A DNA stretch of 39,091 nucleotides from CAYYVJ01 sp964475115 (GTDB lineage: Bacteria; Bacillota; Clostridia; Lachnospirales; Lachnospiraceae), in contig CAYYVJ010000009.1 of NCBI GenBank assembly GCA_964475115.1, positions 1 through 39,091 on the forward strand, written 5' to 3'. The notes beneath the pieces were generated by a model. It saw only the letters and a list, made by a program, of their open reading frames with translations, did not search any database and was not told the DNA's origin. Position numbers and translations under genes: made by a program. Below, one piece after another: positions 24,619-33,324 of the stretch (position 1 is its first letter; every line of letters starts with the position of its first letter).

Positions 24619-25425
24619 ATGTATACATTGAATGAAAAAAACAACTTTAAATATATAACTTTTCCCTCTTTAGAACATTATAGTGATTTGTTTCATTGCT
24701 TTACAACAAGGGTGGGTGGTGTTAGTCAAGGACCATATGCTTCTATGAATCTAGGACTTACTACAGAAGATTGTAAAGAGGATGTGGTAAAGAATTATAA
24801 GATATTATCGGAAAATCTTTCTATAGACATAGATAAAATTGTAAAGACATATCAAACTCATTCAACCAATATAAAGTATATAACAGAAGAGTATAATGGA
24901 AATGTGTTTGAGAAAGAGAAATTATATAAAGAGATAGATGGTTTAATAACAGATAAAAAAAACTTGGCTTTAACGACGGTTCATGCAGATTGTACACCAG
25001 TTTATTTCTATGACCCTGTTAATAAAGTGATTGGAATGGGGCATGCAGGCTGGAGAGGAACGGTGGGCAATATTGCAGGTAAGATGGTTAGGAAGTTTGT
25101 CTTGGATTTTAATTCAAATGCAAAAGATATAAAAGTTGTAATTGGCCCGTCATTAGAGCAAAAATGTTTTGAAGTAGATGAAGATGTTGCAAAAATATTT
25201 AAAGACAGCAATCCGGATTATGTTGAATTTATGGAAGTAAAGGGAGAAAAATATCATTTTGATTTATGGAAAATAAATAAATATAATGTGATAAAAGAAG
25301 GAGTAAAAGAAGAAAATATAGAAATATCCAATCTATGTACAAAATGTAATCAAGACTTATTTTTTTCTCATAGAGGGCAAAAAGGTAAGCGTGGATTAAT
25401 GGCTGGAATTATTATGATGAAATAA
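24619..25425 (+). CDS. pgeF: Peptidoglycan editing factor / YfiH-family purine nucleoside phosphorylase-like protein
   Basis: 268 residues, the normal length of the YfiH/PgeF (CNF1-like/DUF152) family. Members act as purine nucleoside phosphorylase/adenosine deaminase-like enzymes, and in E. coli PgeF prevents wrong amino acids entering the peptidoglycan stem. Zinc ligands are visible as H81 (YQTHS), C125 (VHADC) and H142 (GHAGWRG). The C-terminus has CTKCNQDLFFSHRGQKGKRG, typical of the family. TGGAGG precedes the ATG. An assembly gap starts 36 bases after the stop. Confidence 0.9.
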   Translation: MYTLNEKNNFKYITFPSLEHYSDLFHCFTTRVGGVSQGPYASMNLGLTTEDCKEDVVKNYKILSENLSIDIDKIVKTYQTHSTNIKYITEEYNGNVFEKEKLYKEIDGLITDKKNLALTTVHADCTPVYFYDPVNKVIGMGHAGWRGTVGNIAGKMVRKFVLDFNSNAKDIKVVIGPSLEQKCFEVDEDVAKIFKDSNPDYVEFMEVKGEKYHFDLWKINKYNVIKEGVKEENIEISNLCTKCNQDLFFSHRGQKGKRGLMAGIIMMK

Positions 25426-25461
25426 ATAAGAAAGATAATCAAAAAAGAAACGCCTTATTTT

Positions 25462-25561
25462 NNNNNNNNNNNNNNNNNNNNNNNNNNNNNNNNNNNNNNN
25501 NNNNNNNNNNNNNNNNNNNNNNNNNNNNNNNNNNNNNNNNNNNNNNNNNNNNNNNNNNNNN
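25462..25561. other. Assembly gap (100 N)
   Basis: Exactly 100 unknown bases, the usual placeholder for a gap of unknown size between contigs. It lies between the 3' ends of two convergent genes. The partner genes of the zinc lipoprotein would be expected here if present. Confidence 0.98.
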
Positions 25562-25566
25562 ATAAA

Positions 25567-26496
25567 CTATTCAAGGGCAGATTTGATCGCTTTTAGGTTT
25601 TGCCTCATAATAGAGAAATATTCATCTCCAGACGAGTTTTTTTCTTGACTCAACCCTTCTAAAGAATTAAGGATGTCAGTCTTAGCACCAATGGCATCTG
25701 CTATAGTATTGGCTACTTCTGGACTTACAAGTTCTTCATAAAAGACAATTTTAATATTGTGCTCCTTACCGAAATCAATAATTTCTTTCATTCTGGCTGA
25801 ATCAGGTTCGGAATGTGAAGCGAAACCTTCGATTGCAATTTGATTCAAACCATAGGCTTTACATAAATGTTCAAAAGCAGCATGTGAAACAATAATGTCT
25901 TTATTTGATAAAGGTGAAATAGTATCTCTAAATTCTTTATCAAGTATGTCAAATTCTGCAGCGTATTTTTTGTAATTAGCTTCATAATATTCACTATTAT
26001 CGGGATCTGCTTGAATAAAGCCGTCCTTGATGTTTTCAAGTTCTAATTTGGCATACATTGGATTGAGCCAAACATGAGAATCAAATTCGTTATCATGGCT
26101 ATGGGTATCTTCCTCATGTTCGTGATCTTCTTCTATTTGAACTGTCCCTTTAGACGCTTCAATAACCAACAAATTCTTGTTTTCGAGAGAATTTATAACA
26201 TCATTAACCCAATGTTCCAAAGATAGTCCGTTATAAATGAAGAGATTTGCCTTTTCAAGGCCTGTAATATCGGCAGCAGAAGGCTCCCAATCATGAGGTT
26301 CGATCCCAGAAGGAACCATGTTTATCACTACAGCTTTATCTCCAGCAATTTTTGTTGCAAAATCATACATAGGGTAAAAGCTTGTATACACAGTTGGTTT
26401 GTTATCATCTTCAGGAGTAGCAGATGTAGAATTACATCCTACAAGTAAAATTAAAGCTAGGCTAGTAATTAAAAGTATATTTATAAATTTTTTCAT
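25567..26496 (-). CDS. znuA: Zinc ABC transporter substrate-binding lipoprotein
   Basis: 309 residues from the ATG at 26496, which follows GGAGG; an ATG ten codons earlier lies within the palindromic operator and is rejected. The lipoprotein signal ends LLVGC with C21. Metal ligands typical of cluster A-1 proteins are H68 (PHDWEPS), His in DSHVWLNP, His in VSHAAFEH and the late acidic residue. A His/Glu-rich loop (EEDHEHEEDTHSHD), characteristic of zinc rather than manganese binders, is present. It captures zinc outside the membrane for a ZnuBC-type importer, whose genes are not in the visible sequence. It is preceded by a perfect promoter and a Fur/Zur-like box. Confidence 0.93.
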   Translation of the reverse strand: MKKFINILLITSLALILLVGCNSTSATPEDDNKPTVYTSFYPMYDFATKIAGDKAVVINMVPSGIEPHDWEPSAADITGLEKANLFIYNGLSLEHWVNDVINSLENKNLLVIEASKGTVQIEEDHEHEEDTHSHDNEFDSHVWLNPMYAKLELENIKDGFIQADPDNSEYYEANYKKYAAEFDILDKEFRDTISPLSNKDIIVSHAAFEHLCKAYGLNQIAIEGFASHSEPDSARMKEIIDFGKEHNIKIVFYEELVSPEVANTIADAIGAKTDILNSLEGLSQEKNSSGDEYFSIMRQNLKAIKSALE

Positions 26497-26513
26497 ATAA
26501 TTCCTCCAAAACA

Positions 26514-26550
26514 ATAATAAATGCAAATGATTCGCATTTGCATTTATTAT
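26514..26550. promoter_or_regulatory. Fur/Zur-type operator: 16-bp-arm palindrome
   Basis: ATAATAAATGCAAATG (26514-26529) and its exact reverse complement (26535-26550) surround ATTCG. The core TGCAAAT-G-ATTCGCA (26522-26536) has the 7-1-7 form of Fur-family boxes with one mismatch. It covers the predicted transcription start of znuA, an ideal place for repression by zinc-loaded Zur. Confidence 0.7.
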
Positions 26551-26574
26551 AAAGAGCTTATTTTAAAATGTCAA
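26546..26574 (-). promoter_or_regulatory. Consensus sigma-A promoter of znuA
   Basis: On the minus strand there is perfect TTGACA (26569-26574), 17 bases, and perfect TATAAT (26546-26551). The -35 box overlaps the stop codon of the upstream GH2 gene. Confidence 0.85.
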
Positions 26575-29500
26575 GGTAAAAATTGAAACCATTTAAAATC
26601 AAATTGACAACCTGGAAGGAATACAAAGGTGACTTTACTCATGCCTGTTATAGGTGTTAGTAGAAATTCTCGTTCCACATAATCATCAGAATATGTAAAC
26701 TCAATTAACTGTTGGCTATCCTCATTTTTTCCAGTAAAACGAATCTGGATTGTATTTTTATCAAGAGGAGAGTGCCCACATATTGCAAGCTTAGTAAAAC
26801 CATTTTCACCAAAGTCCATATGATCAAAGACAATAGAAACGTTATTGCCAATGTCTTCAATTGTAGAATTAGTTAGGGTAAAACTATCTCCATAGATATT
26901 GTCGTACTCCAGTATATTTTGTTTTTCAAAAGCTTTCTCATATTTTTTGAAAGTAAATCCTTTTATATGAATCTTTTGATTTACTACAAAACTTAAAGTA
27001 GTAATACCTTTAAGTCTTTTCGGTAATTGATAGCTTTCTTGTTGATAAGTGTTCCATATCGAAGGTTTGCTGTAGATAACTTTTGTTAATAAGATTGAAT
27101 TCTTTTCTTTTGGTATTCCTTCCCAGATTTCAATGGGAACTTCCCCACCATCTAATGCAAAGATTGGAAGTGTGATTTCATCTGAGCCAAAATCTCCAAA
27201 GTTTAGTCTTTCAAAACTTATAGTGCTTTCACTGTCTCTGGCAGTAGCGACCCCTCTATCATTTCCATTTGTTAAGTTATTACTTCCATTAGAATAAAGA
27301 CCAGCTGAAATAAATTCATATGGATCCAAATGAGCATCACCTATATCAGAAATATAAAACTCCATAAGAGAATATAGTTGTACCTTTTCTCTGCCATTTT
27401 TAGCGGAACAACGAAGGTATACAATACCATCCCCAAGTGCAGTTATTTTAACGGATTTACCATCTGACTCCCTTTCAATAGAAGCAATATTCGTATCAAT
27501 TCCTGCTACATTCGTTATTCTCCACTCGATATCTTCGTAAGTAGAAGTACTTGGATGTAATACTACGCTAGCAGTTAAGGTAGGTGTTTCTTTGTTCAAT
27601 CTATTTCCATCTGGGCTAATGATTTCTAGTTTTCTAATAGGAATTTCAGCAATTGATTTGCTTTCTGGATACGAAATCGGTTCAGAACTTCCATCTATAA
27701 TTTTAGCATCTAAAGACTGGAATTTTATTTCTTGAGTTTCCATTCCGTCAGAGCTTACTCTAAGAGTAATTTCTCCCGAATCAAAAGTACTCGAAACAGC
27801 AGCCAGTAGTTTTCCGCTAAACATTCTTCGACTATTGCTTTTATACTGCTCATAATCGGTGCTATCTCCATTATCAAGACCAACTAGGCAAGCAGGTCCG
27901 TTTACAGTGACATGAACCCTGTTATTTGCGTTTTCGACAGGATTGCCATTAATATCTTTCGCAGATATTTCCACAAAGATTAGGTCACTTCCATTAGCTA
28001 AAAGTTGAGTTTTATCAGGTCTCAATAGAAGAGAAGTGGCATCGGTGAAAGAAGTTCTAATTTCCTCAGCAATAATTGTTCCATTTTCATCATATGCGAC
28101 TGCACGAAGTGTTCCTTCCTCATAAGAAAGTCGCCATTCTCCTAATAGTTTGTTGCCATGTGCATGATCAATATCAAAACTACCTTGAGAGATATCATTA
28201 AAAAATAGTTCAATCCTAGGTGCATTAGAGCAAACTCTAATGTCGATTAATTGTCCCTTCGAAAAATCCCAATAAGGAAAAATGTGAATCATAGGGTTAT
28301 CCTTGTAATTAGTCCATTCAGCTTGATAAATATAGAAAGAATCTTTTTTGAATCCAGCGGTATCAATTTGTCCAAAATAAGAATTCTTGGTGTGATAAGG
28401 TGTTGGTTCCCCAATATAATCAAATCCGGTCCAAATAAATTGGCCTAGCGAAAAGGTGGCATTGCGATCATCAATAATACAACTCTCTGTATTTTTTGCA
28501 CCCCAACTAGTGGAACTGTTTCCAAGAGAAGAGCACTGTTCATCATCATCAGCTAAAACAGATTGTGCTAGAGGAAAATGATAAATCCCCCTGCTTTGAA
28601 CCGTAGAAGCTGTTTCACTTCCATAGATAATCCAATCTGGATGTTCGGCATGGTGTTTGTCATAATATCTTTCGGCATAATTATATCCAGCATATTTTAA
28701 AATGTCAGCACATTTTTGAGCATTTTCCCAAGGCATAAAATTAGAGCCAATGGTAATAGGAGCATTGCCTTTTGGATCATGTTCTAAAACTAGGTCACGG
28801 AGAATTCTGGTTACTTCTTGTCCTCGTTCATCTGCATGAGTATCATAGATTTCATTTCCAATACTCCACATAATGATACTTGGGCAATTCCTGTCTCGAC
28901 GAATCCAGCTAGCAACATCTTTGTCTACCCATTCAGGGAAAAATCTTGCATAATCATAGCTAGTCTTTTTTCTTTCCCACATATCAAATGCTTCAGAAAC
29001 GATTAGAATCCCCATTTCATCTGCCAATTCCATGAGTTCAACAGCAGGCATGTTGTGAGAGGTACGAATTGCATTAACTCCCATTTCTTGTAGTAGGACA
29101 AGTTGCCTTTTTAAAGCTACTTTATTTACAGCAGCACCAAGACAACCTAAATCATGATGTTGGCAAACGCCATAGAGTTTAACATAAGTATCATTCAAAA
29201 AGAAACCTTCTTGGCTGTTAAATTCTAACGTACGAAAACCAAAGGTTTGTATCTCTTCATCAATAACTTGTTCATTTAATAGAAGTTGAGTTTGTAGATA
29301 ATATAGTGTAGGAGATTTTATATCCCACAGGTTGGGATTTGAAACCGTTAAAATAGTTGAGTAGTTCTTAATTTCATTTTTAAGAGAATTAGAAATAACC
29401 GTGGTTTCAGAATGAGTAATCAAATTTTTTTTATTATCTAAAATGGTTTGACGTACTTTTAAGTTTGAAGAAGCTGTATGTGAACTATGTGAAACTTCTG

Positions 29501-30014
29501 TTGTTACATCCACAAGCCACTCATTTTCACTTTTTTTAGTAGAAATATAAATCCCGTCGGAAACTAGATGGGTCTCAGAATATGTTTTTAACCAAACATT
29601 ACGATAAATACCTGCACCAGAATACCAGCGTGAATTTGGTGCTTCATGAATCACTTGCACCATGATTTCGTTTGTACCAACTTTTAAATAGTCAGTAATA
29701 TCAAATTCGAAGGTAGAATAACCGTATTTCCAAGTTCCTACAACTTCTCCATTAATATAGAGGGTAGAATTCATGTAAACACCTTCAAAACGTAGGGAAT
29801 GTCGATTAGCAGGTAAAACATCAGATATCTCAAAATATTTGCGGTACCATCCGTCACTTGTCTCGTACAAATTATTTGTGTCATAAATAAGCCAGTCATG
29901 TGGTAGGCTTACTGCTGACCAAAGAATAGAATGATCAATCATTTTTTCATAGGAAGTATGAACTGCTTGTTTTGAAAAAAACCAATTGTCATTGAAAAGA
30001 TTTTTTTTGCTCAT
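26571..30014 (-). CDS. Glycoside hydrolase family 2 enzyme (beta-galactosidase-like), multidomain
   Basis: 1147 residues, no signal peptide, so cytoplasmic. Order: sugar-binding jelly roll (about 45-160; WYRKYFEI, WYSGAGIYRNVWL), Ig-like domain (165-270), TIM barrel (275-570), then DUF4982 and Ig-like domains (about 600-900), and two related beta-sandwich modules at the C-terminus, in which FERLNFGDFGSDEITLPIF and FDHMDFGENGFTKLAI mark a duplication. The acid/base is E388 (WSIGNEIYD) and the nucleophile E467 (YGSETAST). It probably removes terminal beta-galactose or a related sugar from an imported oligosaccharide. GAAGGAGA precedes the ATG. It is encoded downstream of an AraC regulator and near an ABC sugar importer. 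Confidence 0.92.
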   Translation of the reverse strand: MSKKNLFNDNWFFSKQAVHTSYEKMIDHSILWSAVSLPHDWLIYDTNNLYETSDGWYRKYFEISDVLPANRHSLRFEGVYMNSTLYINGEVVGTWKYGYSTFEFDITDYLKVGTNEIMVQVIHEAPNSRWYSGAGIYRNVWLKTYSETHLVSDGIYISTKKSENEWLVDVTTEVSHSSHTASSNLKVRQTILDNKKNLITHSETTVISNSLKNEIKNYSTILTVSNPNLWDIKSPTLYYLQTQLLLNEQVIDEEIQTFGFRTLEFNSQEGFFLNDTYVKLYGVCQHHDLGCLGAAVNKVALKRQLVLLQEMGVNAIRTSHNMPAVELMELADEMGILIVSEAFDMWERKKTSYDYARFFPEWVDKDVASWIRRDRNCPSIIMWSIGNEIYDTHADERGQEVTRILRDLVLEHDPKGNAPITIGSNFMPWENAQKCADILKYAGYNYAERYYDKHHAEHPDWIIYGSETASTVQSRGIYHFPLAQSVLADDDEQCSSLGNSSTSWGAKNTESCIIDDRNATFSLGQFIWTGFDYIGEPTPYHTKNSYFGQIDTAGFKKDSFYIYQAEWTNYKDNPMIHIFPYWDFSKGQLIDIRVCSNAPRIELFFNDISQGSFDIDHAHGNKLLGEWRLSYEEGTLRAVAYDENGTIIAEEIRTSFTDATSLLLRPDKTQLLANGSDLIFVEISAKDINGNPVENANNRVHVTVNGPACLVGLDNGDSTDYEQYKSNSRRMFSGKLLAAVSSTFDSGEITLRVSSDGMETQEIKFQSLDAKIIDGSSEPISYPESKSIAEIPIRKLEIISPDGNRLNKETPTLTASVVLHPSTSTYEDIEWRITNVAGIDTNIASIERESDGKSVKITALGDGIVYLRCSAKNGREKVQLYSLMEFYISDIGDAHLDPYEFISAGLYSNGSNNLTNGNDRGVATARDSESTISFERLNFGDFGSDEITLPIFALDGGEVPIEIWEGIPKEKNSILLTKVIYSKPSIWNTYQQESYQLPKRLKGITTLSFVVNQKIHIKGFTFKKYEKAFEKQNILEYDNIYGDSFTLTNSTIEDIGNNVSIVFDHMDFGENGFTKLAICGHSPLDKNTIQIRFTGKNEDSQQLIEFTYSDDYVEREFLLTPITGMSKVTFVFLPGCQFDFKWFQFLP

Positions 30015-30056
30015 GAATTATCTCCTTCATCATATTTGACTCTTTTTTGTATTCTC

Positions 30057-30085
30057 ATTTTATATATTTCTTTACGATAGTACAA
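30057..30085 (-). promoter_or_regulatory. Possible promoter of the GH2 gene
   Basis: On the minus strand there is TTGTAC (30080-30085), 17 bases, and TAAAAT (30057-30062), in the 132-base gap after the AraC regulator gene. Confidence 0.4.
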
Positions 30086-30146
30086 TGTGTTTTGTTATCT
30101 ATTCCATGGCATTTGGCAACAAAGCGTATTTGCGTTCACTAATAAA

Positions 30147-31031
30147 TTAATCGTGAACAGATTTGCTGGTATGCATTCCGTGAAGATTTTTGTATTCTGT
30201 TGGAGTGCATTTTTTCTGTTGTTTAAAGAGTCTGTTAAAAGTAGAAAGGCTTGTAAATCCAGAGCGCATTGCCACCTCTGTTACAGAGATATTGGGATCG
30301 ATTAAAAGCTTTTCTGCATGCATAATTCTATGTTTATTTAAATAATTATAATAGGTCATACCGGTAAATTGTTTGAATAATCTTGAAAAATGAAAGGTGC
30401 TAAATCCAGCAAGTGAAGCTAAGGTATCTACATTAATATCTTCCGTGCAATGTTCGTTCATGTAGTTACATACTTGTAGAAACTTATCTATATATATATG
30501 CTGTTTTTGGCTTTTCACATTAGGAAAACGATTTTCGTTATTCATATAGCATCGACCTAAAATAACGAAGAATTCTATTAACATAGAATAGCTAGAAGCT
30601 TCTTTTAAAAGTGAAGAACTAAAATATTCTTCTTTTATGTTAAGTAGGAGTTGTTTTAAAGTACTATGAATATCACCGTATTCGTCAGGTGTTAGAACAA
30701 TACATGGGTGAAATAAATGGAATGTGGAATCAAAACCATTTAATTGGTTTAGTAGAGAGTAATCAAATTGAAAAATAATTCGCTCTCCTTCTTCGGGTGC
30801 AAAGAGTTCATGCAATTCCCCAGAAGGAAGGATTAGGATATCTCCTGTAGACAAGATATACTTGATATCATTAATTACTACAGTGTAACAGTTCTTGAGT
30901 GGCATAATAACCTCTACAGCGGTATGCCAATGCACGGGATAGTCCTCGGATTCATTATTAAGATAGAGTCTAATTCCAAGGTTATCATTGTATGCAACGG
31001 TTTCTCTAGTTCCATTTAGTATTTCAATCAT
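30147..31031 (-). CDS. AraC-family transcriptional regulator
   Basis: About 294 residues. An N-terminal cupin sugar-sensing domain (about 20-110; YPVHWHTAVEVIMP, ILPSGELHE) and a C-terminal double helix-turn-helix (about 185-285; LASLAGFSTFHFSRLFKQFTG, then VTEVAMRSGFTSLSTFNRLFK). Such regulators bind an imported sugar and activate nearby transport and hydrolase genes. It is divergent from the ABC importer and upstream of a GH2 gene on the same strand, so both are likely targets. The start at 31031 follows AAAGGA; a GTG seven codons earlier has no ribosome site. Confidence 0.92.
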   Translation of the reverse strand: MIEILNGTRETVAYNDNLGIRLYLNNESEDYPVHWHTAVEVIMPLKNCYTVVINDIKYILSTGDILILPSGELHELFAPEEGERIIFQFDYSLLNQLNGFDSTFHLFHPCIVLTPDEYGDIHSTLKQLLLNIKEEYFSSSLLKEASSYSMLIEFFVILGRCYMNNENRFPNVKSQKQHIYIDKFLQVCNYMNEHCTEDINVDTLASLAGFSTFHFSRLFKQFTGMTYYNYLNKHRIMHAEKLLIDPNISVTEVAMRSGFTSLSTFNRLFKQQKKCTPTEYKNLHGMHTSKSVHD

Positions 31032-31410
31032 ATAATATCCTTTCTTCACCAATCTTTTGAGTGCAAATATTTAAAATGTCAAATATCGTTAAAAGAATGT
31101 CCTACAAAAGAGAACAATGATATTGTTTAAATTGTATGTTTTGTTTCGAAAAAACCATGTCTTTATATATAAAAACACAGAGTTAGAGTGGAAAATTAAG
31201 TTTTAGACTGTTGTTTTTAATTGAATTATAAAGATAAAGTGGGAAAATTACAAGCAAAATATACAAAAAATAGCAATATATGATTAATACAAAGCAATAA
31301 TTAAGGAGCAATAAAGGGCATAGTGCTATATAATGTAATCAAATAAGAGGGAAAGTTGTACAAAGTGTAATGCTTTAAAAGAAATAAGACTTATAGAGAG
31401 AGGTGCAAAA
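31032..31410. promoter_or_regulatory. Divergent control region between the AraC regulator and the ABC importer
   Basis: 379 bases without a gene, very A+T-rich. It contains an inverted repeat AACAAT-GAT-ATTGTT (31113-31127) and a -10-like TATAAT (31329-31334) preceded by TGC, with no recognisable -35 box. A missing -35 fits activator-dependent transcription by the divergent AraC protein. No RNA gene or ORF was seen. Confidence 0.45.
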
Positions 31411-32361
31411 ATGGAATCTACTAGGACAAATCAATTCTCCATTAAATTTCAGAAAGCCATTAATTATATAAAGCGATATTGGACACTTTATTTATTATTA
31501 TTGCTTCCTTTGGTATATTTTGTGATTTTCAGATATATACCTATGGCATATACTCAGATTGCTTTTAAAAATTATAGCATTGTTGAAAGTATATGGGAGA
31601 TGGAGTGGGCAGACAATTATGGATTTGAATATTTTATAAAAGCATTTTCAAATCGTGATTTTCTTTATGCTTTACGAAACACTGTGTTACTAAATTTTCT
31701 AGATTTAGTAGTAGGCTTTCCAGCTCCGATTATTTTAGCTTTATTAATCAATGAGTTGAAATTTAAAAAGTTTAAACGTATTACCCAGACAATAGTGTAT
31801 ATGCCGCATTTCTTATCGTGGATTATTATTTCAGGTTTGGCATTGCAGCTATTAGCACCTACAAATGGTTTGGTAAACATTTTCTTAAATCGATTTGGTC
31901 AGGATTCTATTCCATTTCTTAACGATCCGAATCACTGGGTATGGACCTACATATTCCTAGGAATTTGGCAAAGTGCTGGTTGGAATACAATTATTTATTT
32001 GGCAGCAATAACAGGAATTAATCCTGAATTATATGAAGCAGCAGCTATTGACGGAGCAGGACGACTCAAAAAAATGTGGCATATTACATTACCAGGGCTT
32101 CGACCTACTATCGTTATACTTCTTATTATGAGTCTTGGAAGAATATTGGGAAGTGAGTTTGACCGTCCATACTCTCTTGGTAACAAGCTAGTTAGTGGTG
32201 TGTCAAACGTTATATCTATCTTTGTATATAATTATGGCGTAAGAGGCTTACAATTTTCTTTAACCACAGCGGTTGGTCTTTTCCAATCTGTAATTTGTGT
32301 AATTTTCTTAGCTATAGCCAACTCTATTGCTAAAAAGTTCGGTGAACGTGGTATTTGGTAA
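31411..32361 (+). CDS. ABC sugar transporter permease, LplB type
   Basis: 316 residues with six membrane segments and the inner-membrane EAA loop EAAAIDGAGRLKKMWHITLP (near 209-228), which contacts the ATPase. The N-terminus (basic, then YWTLYLLLLLPLVYFVIF and FKNYSI) is typical of LplB/carbohydrate uptake transporter-1 permeases for oligosaccharides. AGAGAGGTG precedes the ATG. It is the first of three importer genes. No ATPase gene is in the cluster, which is common, since a shared MsmX-like ATPase usually serves these systems. Confidence 0.94.
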   Translation: MESTRTNQFSIKFQKAINYIKRYWTLYLLLLLPLVYFVIFRYIPMAYTQIAFKNYSIVESIWEMEWADNYGFEYFIKAFSNRDFLYALRNTVLLNFLDLVVGFPAPIILALLINELKFKKFKRITQTIVYMPHFLSWIIISGLALQLLAPTNGLVNIFLNRFGQDSIPFLNDPNHWVWTYIFLGIWQSAGWNTIIYLAAITGINPELYEAAAIDGAGRLKKMWHITLPGLRPTIVILLIMSLGRILGSEFDRPYSLGNKLVSGVSNVISIFVYNYGVRGLQFSLTTAVGLFQSVICVIFLAIANSIAKKFGERGIW

Positions 32362-32383
32362 AAAAGAAAGGGGGGTATCAATC

Positions 32384-33253
32384 ATGATAGAATCACGAAC
32401 CACGAAAATAGGCGATTGGGTGATTGCTTTTGTATGTTTTTTGTTTATTTTGATTTGTCTTTTGCCATTACTAAATGTTTTCTCACAATCAGTTAGTTCA
32501 GCAGAGGCGTTAATAAAAAATGAAGTTATGTTAATACCGATAGGATGGAATCTGGATGCATATAAAACGGTACTTAACGATTCTAAATACATATGGTCCC
32601 TTGCATGGACTGGAATTTTGACAATTATTAGTACTTCACTATCTTTATTTATGACAATTATATGTGCTTATCCATTTATCTACGATAAGCTTAAGGGTAA
32701 AAAATTTATTAATACAGTAATTATCCTTACCATGTATTTTAATGCAGGTACGATACCTAATTATCTACTTCTTAAAGATTTAGACTTACTAAACCAACCA
32801 CTGGTATTGATTCTTCCAGGATGCTTAAGTGTATTTAATATGATAATAATGCGAAATTTCTTCTATGGAATCCCAGATAGTTTAAGGGAATCTGCTCAAA
32901 TAGATGGTGCTAGCTTTATTAAAATATTGATTAAGCTATATCTTCCTTTATCGAAACCAGTCCTTGCTACATTGACTCTTTTCTATGCAGTAGGTCGTTG
33001 GAATGGATTTTCAGATGCATTAATGTATATGAATGACAGACATTATTATCCGATTCAGCTTCTTCTGTATAACATCTTGAATAACGTTATGCAAGTTGAG
33101 GTGGCTACTCAAGAAGGGTTTACGCAACCAGGCATGTCACAAACCCTAAAAGCAGCATCTGTTATGATTGCTACGATACCAATACTGCTAGTGTATCCTT
33201 GGCTACAAAAATACTTTATTTCAGGTGTGACTTTAGGTGCTATTAAGGAATAA
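32384..33253 (+). CDS. ABC sugar transporter permease, YtcP/MalG type
   Basis: 289 residues, six membrane segments, with the EAA-like loop ESAQIDGASFIKILIKLYLPLSKP and the C-terminal LVYPWLQKYFISGVTLGAIKE that is diagnostic of the YtcP group. It pairs with the LplB-type permease to form the membrane channel. The start at 32384 follows AAAGGGGGG at the right distance; an ATG 19 codons upstream overlaps the previous gene and is rejected. 22 bases separate it from the first permease. Confidence 0.94.
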   Translation: MIESRTTKIGDWVIAFVCFLFILICLLPLLNVFSQSVSSAEALIKNEVMLIPIGWNLDAYKTVLNDSKYIWSLAWTGILTIISTSLSLFMTIICAYPFIYDKLKGKKFINTVIILTMYFNAGTIPNYLLLKDLDLLNQPLVLILPGCLSVFNMIIMRNFFYGIPDSLRESAQIDGASFIKILIKLYLPLSKPVLATLTLFYAVGRWNGFSDALMYMNDRHYYPIQLLLYNILNNVMQVEVATQEGFTQPGMSQTLKAASVMIATIPILLVYPWLQKYFISGVTLGAIKE

Positions 33254-33324
33254 TAAGAAATAGGGTTATATTATTTATGGACGCAATGTGTCAAATTATA
33301 TAATAATAAAAGGAGGTTTTTATT

